Source of the DNA: Marinomonas lutimaris
GTDB lineage: Bacteria; Pseudomonadota; Gammaproteobacteria; Pseudomonadales; Marinomonadaceae
Direction of reading: 5' to 3'
Length of the DNA: 64,000 nucleotides
NCBI RefSeq assembly: GCF_019426345.1
Contig: NZ_JAHLLW010000006.1
Location: forward strand, 124,001 to 188,000
Shown: positions 45,720 to 54,565 of the stretch, piece by piece
Layout: the number at the start of each line of letters is the position of its first letter
Numbering within the stretch: position 1 is the first letter of the stretch
The notes under the pieces: model-generated
What the model was told of the DNA's origin: nothing
Seen by the model: the letters and a program-made list of their open reading frames with translations, nothing else
The model's database searches: none
Translations under genes and position numbers: made by a program

Positions 45720-47130
45720 AATCAATAAAGACTCGGCCATGCCTTTCGAAACATCTTAAAAAAGAAATTCAGCCCACTCTTCATCCACAAAAATACCGGC
45801 AGCCCCCGATTTTTTCGCCAACGAGTGGCCATGCCACGCTCACGGCAACATCCTATGCAAAAATACAAATAAGCAATCTGTCACCAAGCTAGCCATCAGA
45901 ATCAAAACCCACAATGTATTAGCCAAAACCCTGAAAAAAAGACGCAGCTGCGCCGTTAAAAGGATTCGAAAAGCGAAATTTCGCCCGTGTCTCATCCGCG
46001 CAAATAGCGTCAGAAATCTAACGGCTGTGTCAATGAGTGGCCATATCGCAGCCACAGCAGTAGCCTATGTAAAAATACGAATAAGCAACCTGCCACCAAA
46101 CTCAACGCCTCAGAATCAACAGGCTCAACCTCCAATCAAGGCCGCGAAAAAAAGACATAGCTGTGCCATTAAAAAACCCTAAAAACGAAATTTCGCCCGT
46201 TATTCATCCACACAAATCGCGTCAGAAACCTAACTTTTTCATCAACAAATGACCGTGCCACAGTCACAGCAGTAACCTATGCAAAAATACGAATAAGCGA
46301 CCTACCACAAAGCTCGAGCCCTCAGAATAAACAGGCTCAACCTCCAATCAAAGCTGCGAAAAAAAGACATAGCTGTGCCATTAAAAAATCCTAAAAACGA
46401 AATTTATCCCGTTATTCATCCACACAAATAGCGCCAGAAACCTAACTTTTTCATCAACAAATGACCGTGCTACAGTCACAGCAGCAACCTATGCAAAAAT
46501 ACTGATAAGCGACCTATCACCAAGCTCGACTCCTCAGAATCAACACGTTCAATGTATCAATCAAGACTGCGGAAAAAAGACGTAGCTGTGCCGTTCAAAA
46601 AATCCTGTAAACATCATTTAATCCACTATTCACCCACACAAATCGCGTCAGAAATCTAACTTTTGTGTCAATGTATGGCCGTGCCACAGTCACAGCAGCA
46701 ACCTATGCAAAAATACGAATAAGCGACCTATCACCAAACTCAACTCCTCAGAATCAACACGTTCAATTTATCAATCAAGACTGCGAAAAAAGACGCAGCT
46801 GTGTCGTTCAAAAAATCCTGTAAGCATCATTTAATCCACTATTCATCCACACAAACCGCGTCAGAAATCCAACTTTTGCATCAATGTATGGCCCTGCCAC
46901 AGTCACAGTCACAGTCACAGTCACAGTCACAGTCACAGTCACAGTCACAGTCACAGTCACAGTCACAGTCACAGTCACAGCAGCAACCTATTCAAAAAAC
47001 GAATAAGCAACCTGTTTCCAAACTTGACTCCTCAAAAAACCAAACGCTCAACGTGCAACCCGAATCCGTGAAAAAAGGCGCGGCTGCGCTGTCCATAAAA
47101 AATTCATTGTTCATACAACCACAACAGCCT
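45720..47130. repeat. Decayed tandem array with 212/213-bp unit, about 6.5 copies
   Basis: Successive units can be aligned by fixed landmarks. The landmark cctatgcaaaaatac (or variant) occurs at 45852, 46064, 46276, 46488, 46702 and 46987; the landmark gacgcagctg (or variant) at 45730, 45941, 46154, 46366, 46579, 46792 and 47077. Spacing is 211-214 bp, except the last, which is longer by 72 bp because of a hexanucleotide expansion. Units differ by many substitutions but few indels, so the array is old. The first and last units are the most diverged. No frame is open across the array. Confidence 0.85.
46900..46980. repeat. Hexanucleotide microsatellite (CAGTCA)13.5
   Basis: Eighty-one bases of perfect CAGTCA repeats. 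The same place in neighbouring array units has a single CAGTCA-CAG, so 12 extra hexamers (72 bp) were inserted here by slippage, which accounts exactly for the long last interval of the 212/213-bp array. Confidence 0.95.
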
Positions 47131-47512
47131 TACACACAACGAAATACGGCATAGCCACAACATGCATTCGACACATTCCAATTCGCTAGAGCTTTCTCTA
47201 TTCCGCATACTTCACTTTTAGATGCGAGCCTGACCACTGAAAACCTAGCTAAATCATCTATAGCTTCTCGCAAACTGAACAACATATTTAAGGCACAAAC
47301 TCATCACTGAAATTACTCATCAAGAATGATCTATACTTTTAAAAGAACTCCATCAAAAAAGCTCATCTCAAAGCCGGTCAAGAGCAAAACGACATATATA
47401 TCGCGATCTGTTTGCTCAATAATCGCCTGCGGCATAAGCCTCAACACCAAACATCCCCTCTCCTAAACCACCCAAAAGCATCAAAAAACGCACAAAAGCT
47501 CACTATTTGGGC

Positions 47513-47543
47513 AAAAAAAAGCCGGGTGAAAAAATCACCCGGC
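47513..47543 (-). terminator. Terminator after fliC2
   Basis: The perfect 9-bp stem gccgggtga / tcacccggc (47521-47529 and 47535-47543) is followed on the minus strand by eight T residues. It lies 110 bp beyond the fliC2 stop. Confidence 0.93.
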
Positions 47544-47652
47544 ATAAAAGGCACCTCTAGGAGAGAGAAGTAGCCTATTTTCCGAGACAAACTCGAATCA
47601 TTTGCGAAAGCTGCAATCTAGTGCGGCTTCACCTCACGCTATTTTGTATAAA

Positions 47653-48537
47653 TTAATTACCTAATAAAGAAAGCGCAGTCTGAGGACGCTGATTTGCTTG
47701 AGCAAGAATGGTACTACTCGCCTGCTGCAAAATTTGCGTACTAGTCAGATTGGCCGTCTCTTGAGCAAAGTCGGCATCACGAACTCGAGCACGAGCCGAA
47801 GATACGTTTTCAGAAATGTTACTCAAGTTAGTAATAGTAGAACTAAATCGGTTTTGTACCGCACCCAGCTCTGCTCGTTTAAAATCTACCGCAGAAATCA
47901 TACTATCAATAATACCGATCATACTTTGCGCATTCACCATAGTTGAAATAGACGCAGTAACTTCGTCAATTTGAGCCGAAGCTTGGCTGGACAAACCGGA
48001 CATGGTGAAACCATTATTAGCTTGGTAATCAATAGAATTATTTGGACCACCAAACTCCAAAGTAAAACTGATCGTTTGGTTTGCGTCGGCACCAACTTGG
48101 AAAACACCTTGGTAAGTACCGTCTAGTAAGTTCGCACCACCAAATGTGGTTGTTTCCGCAACACGGTTGATCTCTTTAGACAATTGCGCCATTTCTTGCT
48201 GTAGCGCGACACGGTCTTTGTCTGAATTTGATCCGTTTGCTGCCTGAATAGATAGAGTACGCATACGTTGTAGCATGCTTGTCGTTTCGTCCAGGGCACC
48301 TTCAGCCGTTTGAGATAAAGAAATACCATCGTTCGCGTTTCGTACAGATTGGTTCAAACCATTAATCTGTGAGGTCAAACGATCTGAAATTTGAAGACCT
48401 GCAGCGTCATCTGCAGCGCTGTTAATTCGACGACCAGATGACAAGCGTTGGTATGCCGTATCAAGGTCACGACTAGAGTTTGAAAGTAGTCGCTGAGCAT
48501 TCAGCGAGGACACATTAGTGTTTACATATAAAGCCAT
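47653..48537 (-). CDS. fliC: Flagellin, copy 2
   Basis: A 294-residue flagellin of the same length as copy 1 and highly similar to it, with N-terminal [18 protein letters not shown] and [18 protein letters not shown], and C-terminal [19 protein letters not shown] and [14 protein letters not shown]. Differences concentrate in the central segment and near residues 15-30. The ATG at 48537 has TAGGAGAG 7 nt upstream; an extension to 48573 is rejected. Two sigma28 promoters lie upstream, and the gene is a monocistron bracketed by two repeat arrays. Confidence 0.95.
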   Translation of the reverse strand: MALYVNTNVSSLNAQRLLSNSSRDLDTAYQRLSSGRRINSAADDAAGLQISDRLTSQINGLNQSVRNANDGISLSQTAEGALDETTSMLQRMRTLSIQAANGSNSDKDRVALQQEMAQLSKEINRVAETTTFGGANLLDGTYQGVFQVGADANQTISFTLEFGGPNNSIDYQANNGFTMSGLSSQASAQIDEVTASISTMVNAQSMIGIIDSMISAVDFKRAELGAVQNRFSSTITNLSNISENVSSARARVRDADFAQETANLTSTQILQQASSTILAQANQRPQTALSLLGN

Positions 48538-48617
48538 TTTTTCTCTCCTAAAAACATTTTTTAAACGAGACAACCTTTTGATTTAATTAGTTATTTGGTT
48601 TTTGTCTCTTATTAAAG

Positions 48618-48644
48618 TTATCGACACATTCGCGCTGATCTTTA
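48618..48644 (-). promoter_or_regulatory. Sigma28 promoter P1 of fliC2
   Basis: On the minus strand TAAAGATC-N11-GTCGATAA: spacing exact, 13 of 16 positions match the FliA consensus. It lies 81 bp upstream of the fliC2 start. Confidence 0.82.
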
Positions 48645-48709
48645 ATATTTTTTTATACTTTTTTTGATTTTTTTGCATTTTCCTAACTCAAAAAAAGCGG
48701 TACTCACAG

Positions 48710-48736
48710 TTATCGAACTCAACGTAAATAACTTTA
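48710..48736 (-). promoter_or_regulatory. Second sigma28-like promoter P2 of fliC2
   Basis: On the minus strand TAAAGTTA-N11-TTCGATAA: 13 of 16 consensus positions with exact 11-bp spacing, 92 bp upstream of P1 and about 90 bp from the edge of the 7-bp repeat array. A transcript from it would have a leader of about 160 nt. Confidence 0.7.
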
Positions 48737-48825
48737 AGAATAAAAGTAAAAAACATGAAAAAGACTAAAAAAAACCGGAAAACAGAAGGGATACAAAATA
48801 TAGGTAGACATCAAAAGATCTGCCT

Positions 48826-49592
48826 AACGGTGAACGGTGAACGGTGAACGGTGAACGGTGAACGGTGAACGGTGAACGGTGAACGGTGAACGGTGAACGG
48901 TGAACGGTGAACGGTGAACGGTGAACGGTGAACGGTGAACGGTGAACGGTGAACGGTGAACGGTGAACGGTGAACGGTGAACGGTGAACGGTGAACGGTG
49001 AACGGTGAACGGTGAACGGTGAACGGTGAACGGTGAACGGTGAACGGTGAACGGTGAACGGTGAACGGTGAACGGTGAACGGTGAACGGTGAACGGTGAA
49101 CGGTGAACGGTGAACGGTGAACGGTGAACGGTGAACGGTGAACGGTGAACGGTGAACGGTGAACGGTGAACGGTGAACGGTGAACGGTGAACGGTGAACG
49201 GTGAACGGTGAACGGTGAACGGTGAACGGTGAACGGTGAACGGTGAACGGTGAACGGTGAACGGTGAACGGTGAACGGTGAACGGTGAACGGTGAACGGT
49301 GAACGGTGAACGGTGAACGGTGAACGGTGAACGGTGAACGGTGAACGGTGAACGGTGAACGGTGAACGGTGAACGGTGAACGGTGAACGGTGAACGGTGA
49401 ACGGTGAACGGTGAACGGTGAACGGTGAACGGTGAACGGTGAACGGTGAACGGTGAACGGTGAACGGTGAACGGTGAACGGTGAACGGTGAACGGTGAAC
49501 GGTGAACGGTGAACGGTGAACGGTGAACGGTGAACGGTGAACGGTGAACGGTGAACGGTGAACGGTGAACGGTGAACGGTGAACGGTGAACG
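48826..49592. repeat. Heptanucleotide tandem array, about 110 perfect copies of AACGGTG
   Basis: The 767-bp block is an uninterrupted run of the 7-mer AACGGTG (TTCACCG on the other strand), 109.6 copies, with no substitution that I can see. It begins on the right one base after the stop codon of the HD-GYP gene (TAA at 49593-49595) and ends 90 bp before fliC2 promoter P2. On the minus strand all three frames are open and give the same heptapeptide FTVHRSP, so the long open frame there is a by-product of the repeat; on the plus strand every frame is closed by TGA. Confidence 0.97.
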
Positions 49593-51143
49593 TTATGAAA
49601 TGTGGTTAATAAACTGCAAACCATATGCTTGAGGATCTACTTCTTTTTCTATTCTCACCTCTGTTCTCAAGTTAGCAGATTTATTCAACTCAATATCAGA
49701 AGCTTCAACAAACGCCTTATTCGTAGCGCTATAAACCTGACGAACCAAAGAAGGCTGAAAAGATTTATTCAGCGTCAAAACAAACCCAACACGCCCGTTA
49801 GATAGGGAAACACAAGAACCAACTGGAATACTACCAATGCTTTTTAAGAAGACCATCAGCAGTTTTTTATCGAATGCTAAACCTGACTCTTTGCTCATCT
49901 GCTGACATGCCTTTATTGGGCCCATAGAAGGTTTATGCGGCTGCTCTGAGGTCATTGCATCATATGCATCAATGATTGCCGCAATCTTTCCATAGACTGA
50001 AATTTCTTGATCCTGCTTACCTGCAGGATAGCCAGAACCATCAATTTTTTCATGATGATCAGACAGCATTTGATATACCGCCTTAGGCACACCATCGCAT
50101 TTTTGCAAGATCTGCTCTCCAAACTGAATATGCCTGCGAAATAAATCAAACTCACTATCCGTCATTTTTGTCGTTTTTGCTACCATTGCCGCAGGCAAAC
50201 GAAAACGCCCCAAATCAAACAATAGAGCACCAAGCGTAATCACCTCTACATAGGCATTCGACAATTTCATTGCTTTGGCAAAGTGAATACCAAGTACAGC
50301 CATACCCATAGCGTGCTGCTCCAAATAAATTGAAGCATCTTTTATATGGCGTATTGCCATGAGCGAAAAATTATTACGGGTATGAGACTCAATAAGCCGA
50401 CGACAGAACTTCATAAGCTCCAACATTTCTAACTGCTCACCGTGTTTAAAGCGCTCTACCTGAGTAGATAATAAAGAGTATCCATCCTGAAATATTTTAA
50501 GCGCGGTAGTGGTTTCATCATCAAATGAAGTTGGAATAAATTTACTTTCTATAGGAACTTTTTTGAGCGCTGCAGATTTTGACACTTGTTGTTCAATGTC
50601 GACCGCTGGCCCCAAGCCATTCGGTACACTGCCTTTATTTAGATCTCCACTCTTATCCATTCGAGCTTTATAACTCAGGATATATTCTCTGGTTTGCTCG
50701 TTTAATTCTTGTCGAAAATAACGAAAGAGACTTTGGCTTCGACCATGCTTACTGCGTAACTCTTTTGTGTTTAAATCCGGATTAAGCTTTTTAAGGCTTC
50801 TTACTGAGCGACCACTAGCAATAGACATACATAAAATAAGAAATCGCTCTTGAGCATCATATAAGCGTTCACGTCGACTGTTTAATAGCTTGTCGTCAGA
50901 AAAGTAAGGATCGTAGGGAAGGAACTCAGAATCTAAAGTGGGACGCAGCACATCAAAGGTTATTTGACGCATAGCCACACCGACAATGCGATCTTTTCGA
51001 CCGTGCATTTTTATCAGGCTTTGAACCCGCTTACTGCCAACAATTGTATCTTTAATGTCCAAGATACTGAGTATTTCATCCATATCGAAATACCCAACAT
51101 TGATATCAGCCCCAAAACAGGACTCCATTTTAAATACTGACAT
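49593..51143 (-). CDS. HD-GYP domain protein with altered HD motif
   Basis: A 516-residue cytoplasmic protein. Residues about 265-430 are an HD-GYP domain: His277, His338, the HHEKIDGSGYP signature at 363-373 and IDAYDAMTS with Asp392 are present. However, the HD dyad itself reads LLFDLGR (residues 307-313), with Phe309 in place of His and Arg313 in place of the usual Lys of HDIGK. The first 260 residues are of unknown type. HD-GYP proteins hydrolyse cyclic-di-GMP; this one may be inactive or act as a sensor. It follows flgL by 22 bp and is probably in the flgKL transcription unit. Confidence 0.85.
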   Translation of the reverse strand: MSVFKMESCFGADINVGYFDMDEILSILDIKDTIVGSKRVQSLIKMHGRKDRIVGVAMRQITFDVLRPTLDSEFLPYDPYFSDDKLLNSRRERLYDAQERFLILCMSIASGRSVRSLKKLNPDLNTKELRSKHGRSQSLFRYFRQELNEQTREYILSYKARMDKSGDLNKGSVPNGLGPAVDIEQQVSKSAALKKVPIESKFIPTSFDDETTTALKIFQDGYSLLSTQVERFKHGEQLEMLELMKFCRRLIESHTRNNFSLMAIRHIKDASIYLEQHAMGMAVLGIHFAKAMKLSNAYVEVITLGALLFDLGRFRLPAAMVAKTTKMTDSEFDLFRRHIQFGEQILQKCDGVPKAVYQMLSDHHEKIDGSGYPAGKQDQEISVYGKIAAIIDAYDAMTSEQPHKPSMGPIKACQQMSKESGLAFDKKLLMVFLKSIGSIPVGSCVSLSNGRVGFVLTLNKSFQPSLVRQVYSATNKAFVEASDIELNKSANLRTEVRIEKEVDPQAYGLQFINHIS

Positions 51144-51165
51144 CTTTTACCTTATACCCTAAAAC

Positions 51166-52476
51166 TTACATCTTATTAAATAGGGAAAGATTACTCATAC
51201 GAGTAAACACCTTTTGTGAAGCTGTTAACGCCGACTCCTTCATTGACAATTCCGTAGCTGCTTCAGCCATATCCAAACCAGCTATACGATCTTGAGCGGT
51301 TGCGTTGGCCAGCTGATTTGCCAAACTGTAGCTCGATCGATCACGTAACACATTTAAACGCGCACCCACGGAGGATCGAGCATCCCCCACTTTTTGTTGC
51401 GCATTCTTAATACTACTGGAGGCCTCAAAGAATGCTCGCTCACGCTCAGCATGGGTTGAATAACGATCTTTCAAAACCGCTAAGGAATCGTTAATTTCAT
51501 TCAACACATTATCACGAACAGGTTTGTCTAATTGAATATCAGCCACCGCACCTGGTTCGCCTCTCATCATAAAAGACATACCACCAAAGTTAATTGGCTT
51601 ACCTGCAATGTATTTGCCTGATGCGAGAACCTCACCGTTATTGTTCGTGATGGCGTAAGTACCTGGTGTGCCATCAAAGCTTCGCCTTCTGTCTTGGTCT
51701 TCTTTCGTGTCAGAACCCAAGCGTAATGAATCCAAGGCTGGCGCAACTTCGCCCTCTTGCAATATAGGGGAAGTTGTCAGCTGAAATTGATTCAGCAATG
51801 GGTTTTCTGGGTCATAATTTTGCGCCATGAACTCATCAAAGTCGCGCTGCTCGGCAACTTCTGCGGTAAATTTCACGTCACCAAGTAATACCTCTGAAGA
51901 AAAACTACGACTTGTCCAGACATCTTGAAACAATGCTTTACCAGAATCGGAAACAGGGATTTTCATATCCTCAGAGATTTGAGCGAATTTCTGTCCTTCA
52001 TTGCCGACCCATTCATAGCGACCTTCGCCATTTATGACAAAAGGCGGTCCCATGGTATCAGTACCAGCAAAAATATAGTTACCGTCGGCACTTTTGGAAT
52101 TCATTAACTCCGCCATAGTACCTGTAATCAAGCTAATTTCTTGGGCGATTGCGTCAAGGTCTTCTTGGGTGTTGATATCATTTTGCCCTTGGATAAATAA
52201 TTTACGCACATCGTCCATAGCATCATTTAAGCTGTCTAAGGCGACCTCCTGATACTCCAGATGACCATTCGCCATGGTAATAGCTTCGTCAAACTGTTTA
52301 AGGCGATTATTATTACCTTCGTACATTAAGACTTGGCTAGCACCAACAGGATTATCACTCGGCTTTACTATGTCTGTTTGCGCACCGATTTTACCTTGGA
52401 TATTCAGGATCTTATCGTTAGCCTTGCTAATAGCTCTGCTTGATTGATCATAAATTAGATTATTCGTAACACGCAT
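51166..52476 (-). CDS. flgL: Hook-filament junction protein FlgL (HAP3)
   Basis: A 436-residue flagellin-like protein. MRVTNNLIYDQSSRAISKAN begins the D0/D1 region and the C-terminus (AATELSMKESALTASQKVF, then MSNLSLFNKM) is typical. It is about 120 residues longer than the enteric FlgL because of a larger central domain. It links the FlgK zone to the filament. It starts 3 bp after flgK. Confidence 0.92.
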   Translation of the reverse strand: MRVTNNLIYDQSSRAISKANDKILNIQGKIGAQTDIVKPSDNPVGASQVLMYEGNNNRLKQFDEAITMANGHLEYQEVALDSLNDAMDDVRKLFIQGQNDINTQEDLDAIAQEISLITGTMAELMNSKSADGNYIFAGTDTMGPPFVINGEGRYEWVGNEGQKFAQISEDMKIPVSDSGKALFQDVWTSRSFSSEVLLGDVKFTAEVAEQRDFDEFMAQNYDPENPLLNQFQLTTSPILQEGEVAPALDSLRLGSDTKEDQDRRRSFDGTPGTYAITNNNGEVLASGKYIAGKPINFGGMSFMMRGEPGAVADIQLDKPVRDNVLNEINDSLAVLKDRYSTHAERERAFFEASSSIKNAQQKVGDARSSVGARLNVLRDRSSYSLANQLANATAQDRIAGLDMAEAATELSMKESALTASQKVFTRMSNLSLFNKM

Positions 52477-52479
52477 AAA

Positions 52480-54456
52480 TTACCTCATAATCCCTAACAA
52501 CGTTTCAAACGTGGTACGGGCAGCAGTTACCACCTGCGCAGACGCGGAATAAGACTGCTGGTATTTCATTAAGTTGACAGCCTCTTCATCGAGACTGACT
52601 GCCGATAAACGATCTCGGCGCTTAATACTGTCATTCATTATGACTTCACTCGATTCAGCATGGCCCGCCGATTCAGCTGCTTTGGTACCAATATAGGAAA
52701 CATAACCTGCAAACGCCTTGGTCAAGCTCGCTTTTCCCTCCACTAAATGGGAATTTTGTAGATTCACCAAGGCCAAACCATTAAAGTTATCGGACGGACC
52801 TATATTTTCTGTAGTGATGGAAAATTCATCTCCTTTTTGAGGCACAGAAGAAATAGAAACATCAAAGCCAGCCTCTTTTGCTAAACCAGCCTGCTCTAGC
52901 AAGTTGGAGTATTGCTGCACATTATCCACTTTAGCCAGCTCGACACCGGAAACATCACGTATCACATAAGAGTTGGGGGAGGTAAAGTAAATTTGGTGCG
53001 GTGCACTTGGGTATAAACTTCCATCCATTGCAAAAGCAGAAGAGTCATGGCTCGTATTGGTGACCGCTGATAACGAAATTCTCGCATCGGATAAGTTATT
53101 TGAGCTTGTGGAAACCCCTACTGGAGCACTCAATGCCAAGGCATCGCCATTTTTGGCATTCATACTCAAACCGATCGCAGCTCCTGCGCTGGGAGAGAAA
53201 CTAAACACATCATCTTCATCAAACTTACTTAAGTCAGCGACACGAAGATCTAAACCTAGTTCATCAATCTTATAATACCCTTTGCTATCTGGAGTCATTG
53301 CAGTTAGATCAAATACAACAGACTGACCCGCCGCCTTATCATTCAAGTCGTACTTAGTAATGGCAAAGCGATCATCATCCGTTCGAGTGAGCTTATAAGT
53401 ATCGGTAGTAATTTTAGAGGACTCCCCACCAGAGACTTTTACTGAGATATTTGGCAACTTATCTATATTATCGCGAGTTGAAAAAATCTGAATAGGACGA
53501 CGTTCAAATAAATCGATGCCAAATTCACCTTTTGCATCCAACCCTTTAGCATTTTGGGTATTCAAAGCATCAGACATCACAATAGCATGCTGCCCAAGAG
53601 TACGATCAGCTAATTCACCAAAACCAGAACGAAAATCTACTAAAGCACCAAGACTACCACCTAAGCCTTTGGTCTTTAGCGCAACATTATAATCACCAAA
53701 ATTGACGACTAAATCGACTTTATTGGGACTAATCGCATTGGGTAGTGCTTTTAATTCGGTATGTTGTTGGTCCATAATCAAAGGCTGCCCACTCCCTAGT
53801 TGAACAGACATCAGTCCTTTTTCATCATACTGAACATCAATATCTATATATTTGGAGAGATCCTTGGCTAACAGTTCTTGCTGATCTCTTAGCTCATTAG
53901 CTGGCGATCTTGATAACCCTTCTTCACGCAAGACTTTGTCATTTAATTCTGAAATTTTGGAAGTGATCGCATTAATGTCTACTAATGATGTTTCCAACTG
54001 CTGATCAACCAAGTTTTCTTGATCCTCGATCATGCCCGATAGGGTCTTATATTGATTCACTAAGTTATTCAAACTGGAATGCGCCAACTCTCTTAATGAA
54101 GATGAAGTTGGATCGTTATTAGCGGCTTGAAGAGCACCAAAGGCTTTATCCAAATACCCAGTCAATGCAACACTGTCTTCCGCGAATAGACTGTCTGAAG
54201 CACTAAGTAACGAGCTATAGGTATCGTGATATGAATAATCAGACACGTCTGAACGTACTTGGGTACTAACAAACTTATCTACTAGTCGGGAGGTATCTTG
54301 AAGTACCACACCGCCCATAGGTGAAGTAACAGTATTAGTGCGCTGGCGGCTGTAACCTTCGGTATCCACATTGGCCGTATTTTGCCCAGTCGTATTAATA
54401 CGGGCATTACTAGACAGTAGTCCAGACAAACCAATTGAATATAAATTTGAGCCCAT
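52480..54456 (-). CDS. flgK: Hook-filament junction protein FlgK (HAP1)
   Basis: A 658-residue HAP1 protein. The N-terminus (SNLYSIGLSGLLSSNARINT, TGQNTANVDTEGYSRQ) and the C-terminus (VSLDEEAVNLMKYQQSYSAS) are conserved. It has a larger central region than the enteric FlgK (about 550 residues). The ATG at 54456 is chosen because the family begins MGSNLYSIG; a start at 54483 adds a non-conserved segment. A sigma28 promoter lies 54 bp upstream. Confidence 0.93.
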   Translation of the reverse strand: MGSNLYSIGLSGLLSSNARINTTGQNTANVDTEGYSRQRTNTVTSPMGGVVLQDTSRLVDKFVSTQVRSDVSDYSYHDTYSSLLSASDSLFAEDSVALTGYLDKAFGALQAANNDPTSSSLRELAHSSLNNLVNQYKTLSGMIEDQENLVDQQLETSLVDINAITSKISELNDKVLREEGLSRSPANELRDQQELLAKDLSKYIDIDVQYDEKGLMSVQLGSGQPLIMDQQHTELKALPNAISPNKVDLVVNFGDYNVALKTKGLGGSLGALVDFRSGFGELADRTLGQHAIVMSDALNTQNAKGLDAKGEFGIDLFERRPIQIFSTRDNIDKLPNISVKVSGGESSKITTDTYKLTRTDDDRFAITKYDLNDKAAGQSVVFDLTAMTPDSKGYYKIDELGLDLRVADLSKFDEDDVFSFSPSAGAAIGLSMNAKNGDALALSAPVGVSTSSNNLSDARISLSAVTNTSHDSSAFAMDGSLYPSAPHQIYFTSPNSYVIRDVSGVELAKVDNVQQYSNLLEQAGLAKEAGFDVSISSVPQKGDEFSITTENIGPSDNFNGLALVNLQNSHLVEGKASLTKAFAGYVSYIGTKAAESAGHAESSEVIMNDSIKRRDRLSAVSLDEEAVNLMKYQQSYSASAQVVTAARTTFETLLGIMR

Positions 54457-54509
54457 AGCCCACACCCCTAGTACGTTTTTCAAAAATAACCTTGAGCTCT
54501 TCTTTAGCT

Positions 54510-54536
54510 CTATCGGCTATTAATGCAAGAACTTTA
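54510..54536 (-). promoter_or_regulatory. Sigma28 promoter of flgKL
   Basis: On the minus strand TAAAGTTC-N11-GCCGATAG matches the FliA consensus at 14 of 16 positions with exact spacing, 54 bp upstream of the flgK start. The same stretch also contains a GG-N10-GC pattern (TGGTAAAGTTCTTGCA, 54524-54539) that could be read as a weak sigma54 element, probably by chance. Confidence 0.88.
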
Positions 54537-54565
54537 CCAAAGCTGATAATTGAGTGATTTTATTA

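Larger units (their letters stand above)
45283..47652. other. 2.37-kb gene-free interval between fliC1 and fliC2
   Basis: Apart from the fliC1 promoter, two hairpins, the tandem array (about 45720-47130) and the fliC2 terminator (47513-47543), I find no supportable gene. Open frames inside it (for example 45840-46055 minus, 46801-47154 plus) have no ribosome-binding site or family resemblance. The segment 47155-47510 is featureless AT-rich sequence. Confidence 0.7.

Noticed and set aside
45840..46055. Minus-strand open frame of 71 residues in the gap between the flagellins
   Set aside because: It lies within the decayed tandem array, is not kept open in the other units, and has no recognisable start signal.
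46801..47154. Plus-strand open frame with a Ser-Gln repeat
   Set aside because: It exists only because of the CAGTCA expansion in the last unit of the array; sister units have stop codons in the same frame, and there is no Shine-Dalgarno or family similarity.
45720..49592. Possible CRISPR array
   Set aside because: The repeats are contiguous (7 bp) or very long (212/213 bp) with no unique spacers of 25-40 bp, and there are no cas genes in the window.
48824..49624. Minus-strand open frame of 266 residues encoding FTVHRSP repeats
   Set aside because: It is the automatic translation of the 7-bp array: all three minus-strand frames give the same heptapeptide, there is no ribosome-binding site, and the start lies inside the HD-GYP gene.
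54524..54539. Sigma54 promoter for flgK (TGG-N10-GC pattern)
   Set aside because: The much better sigma28 match (14 of 16) overlaps it, and flgKL are late genes usually read by FliA; the GG-N10-GC spacing is probably fortuitous.
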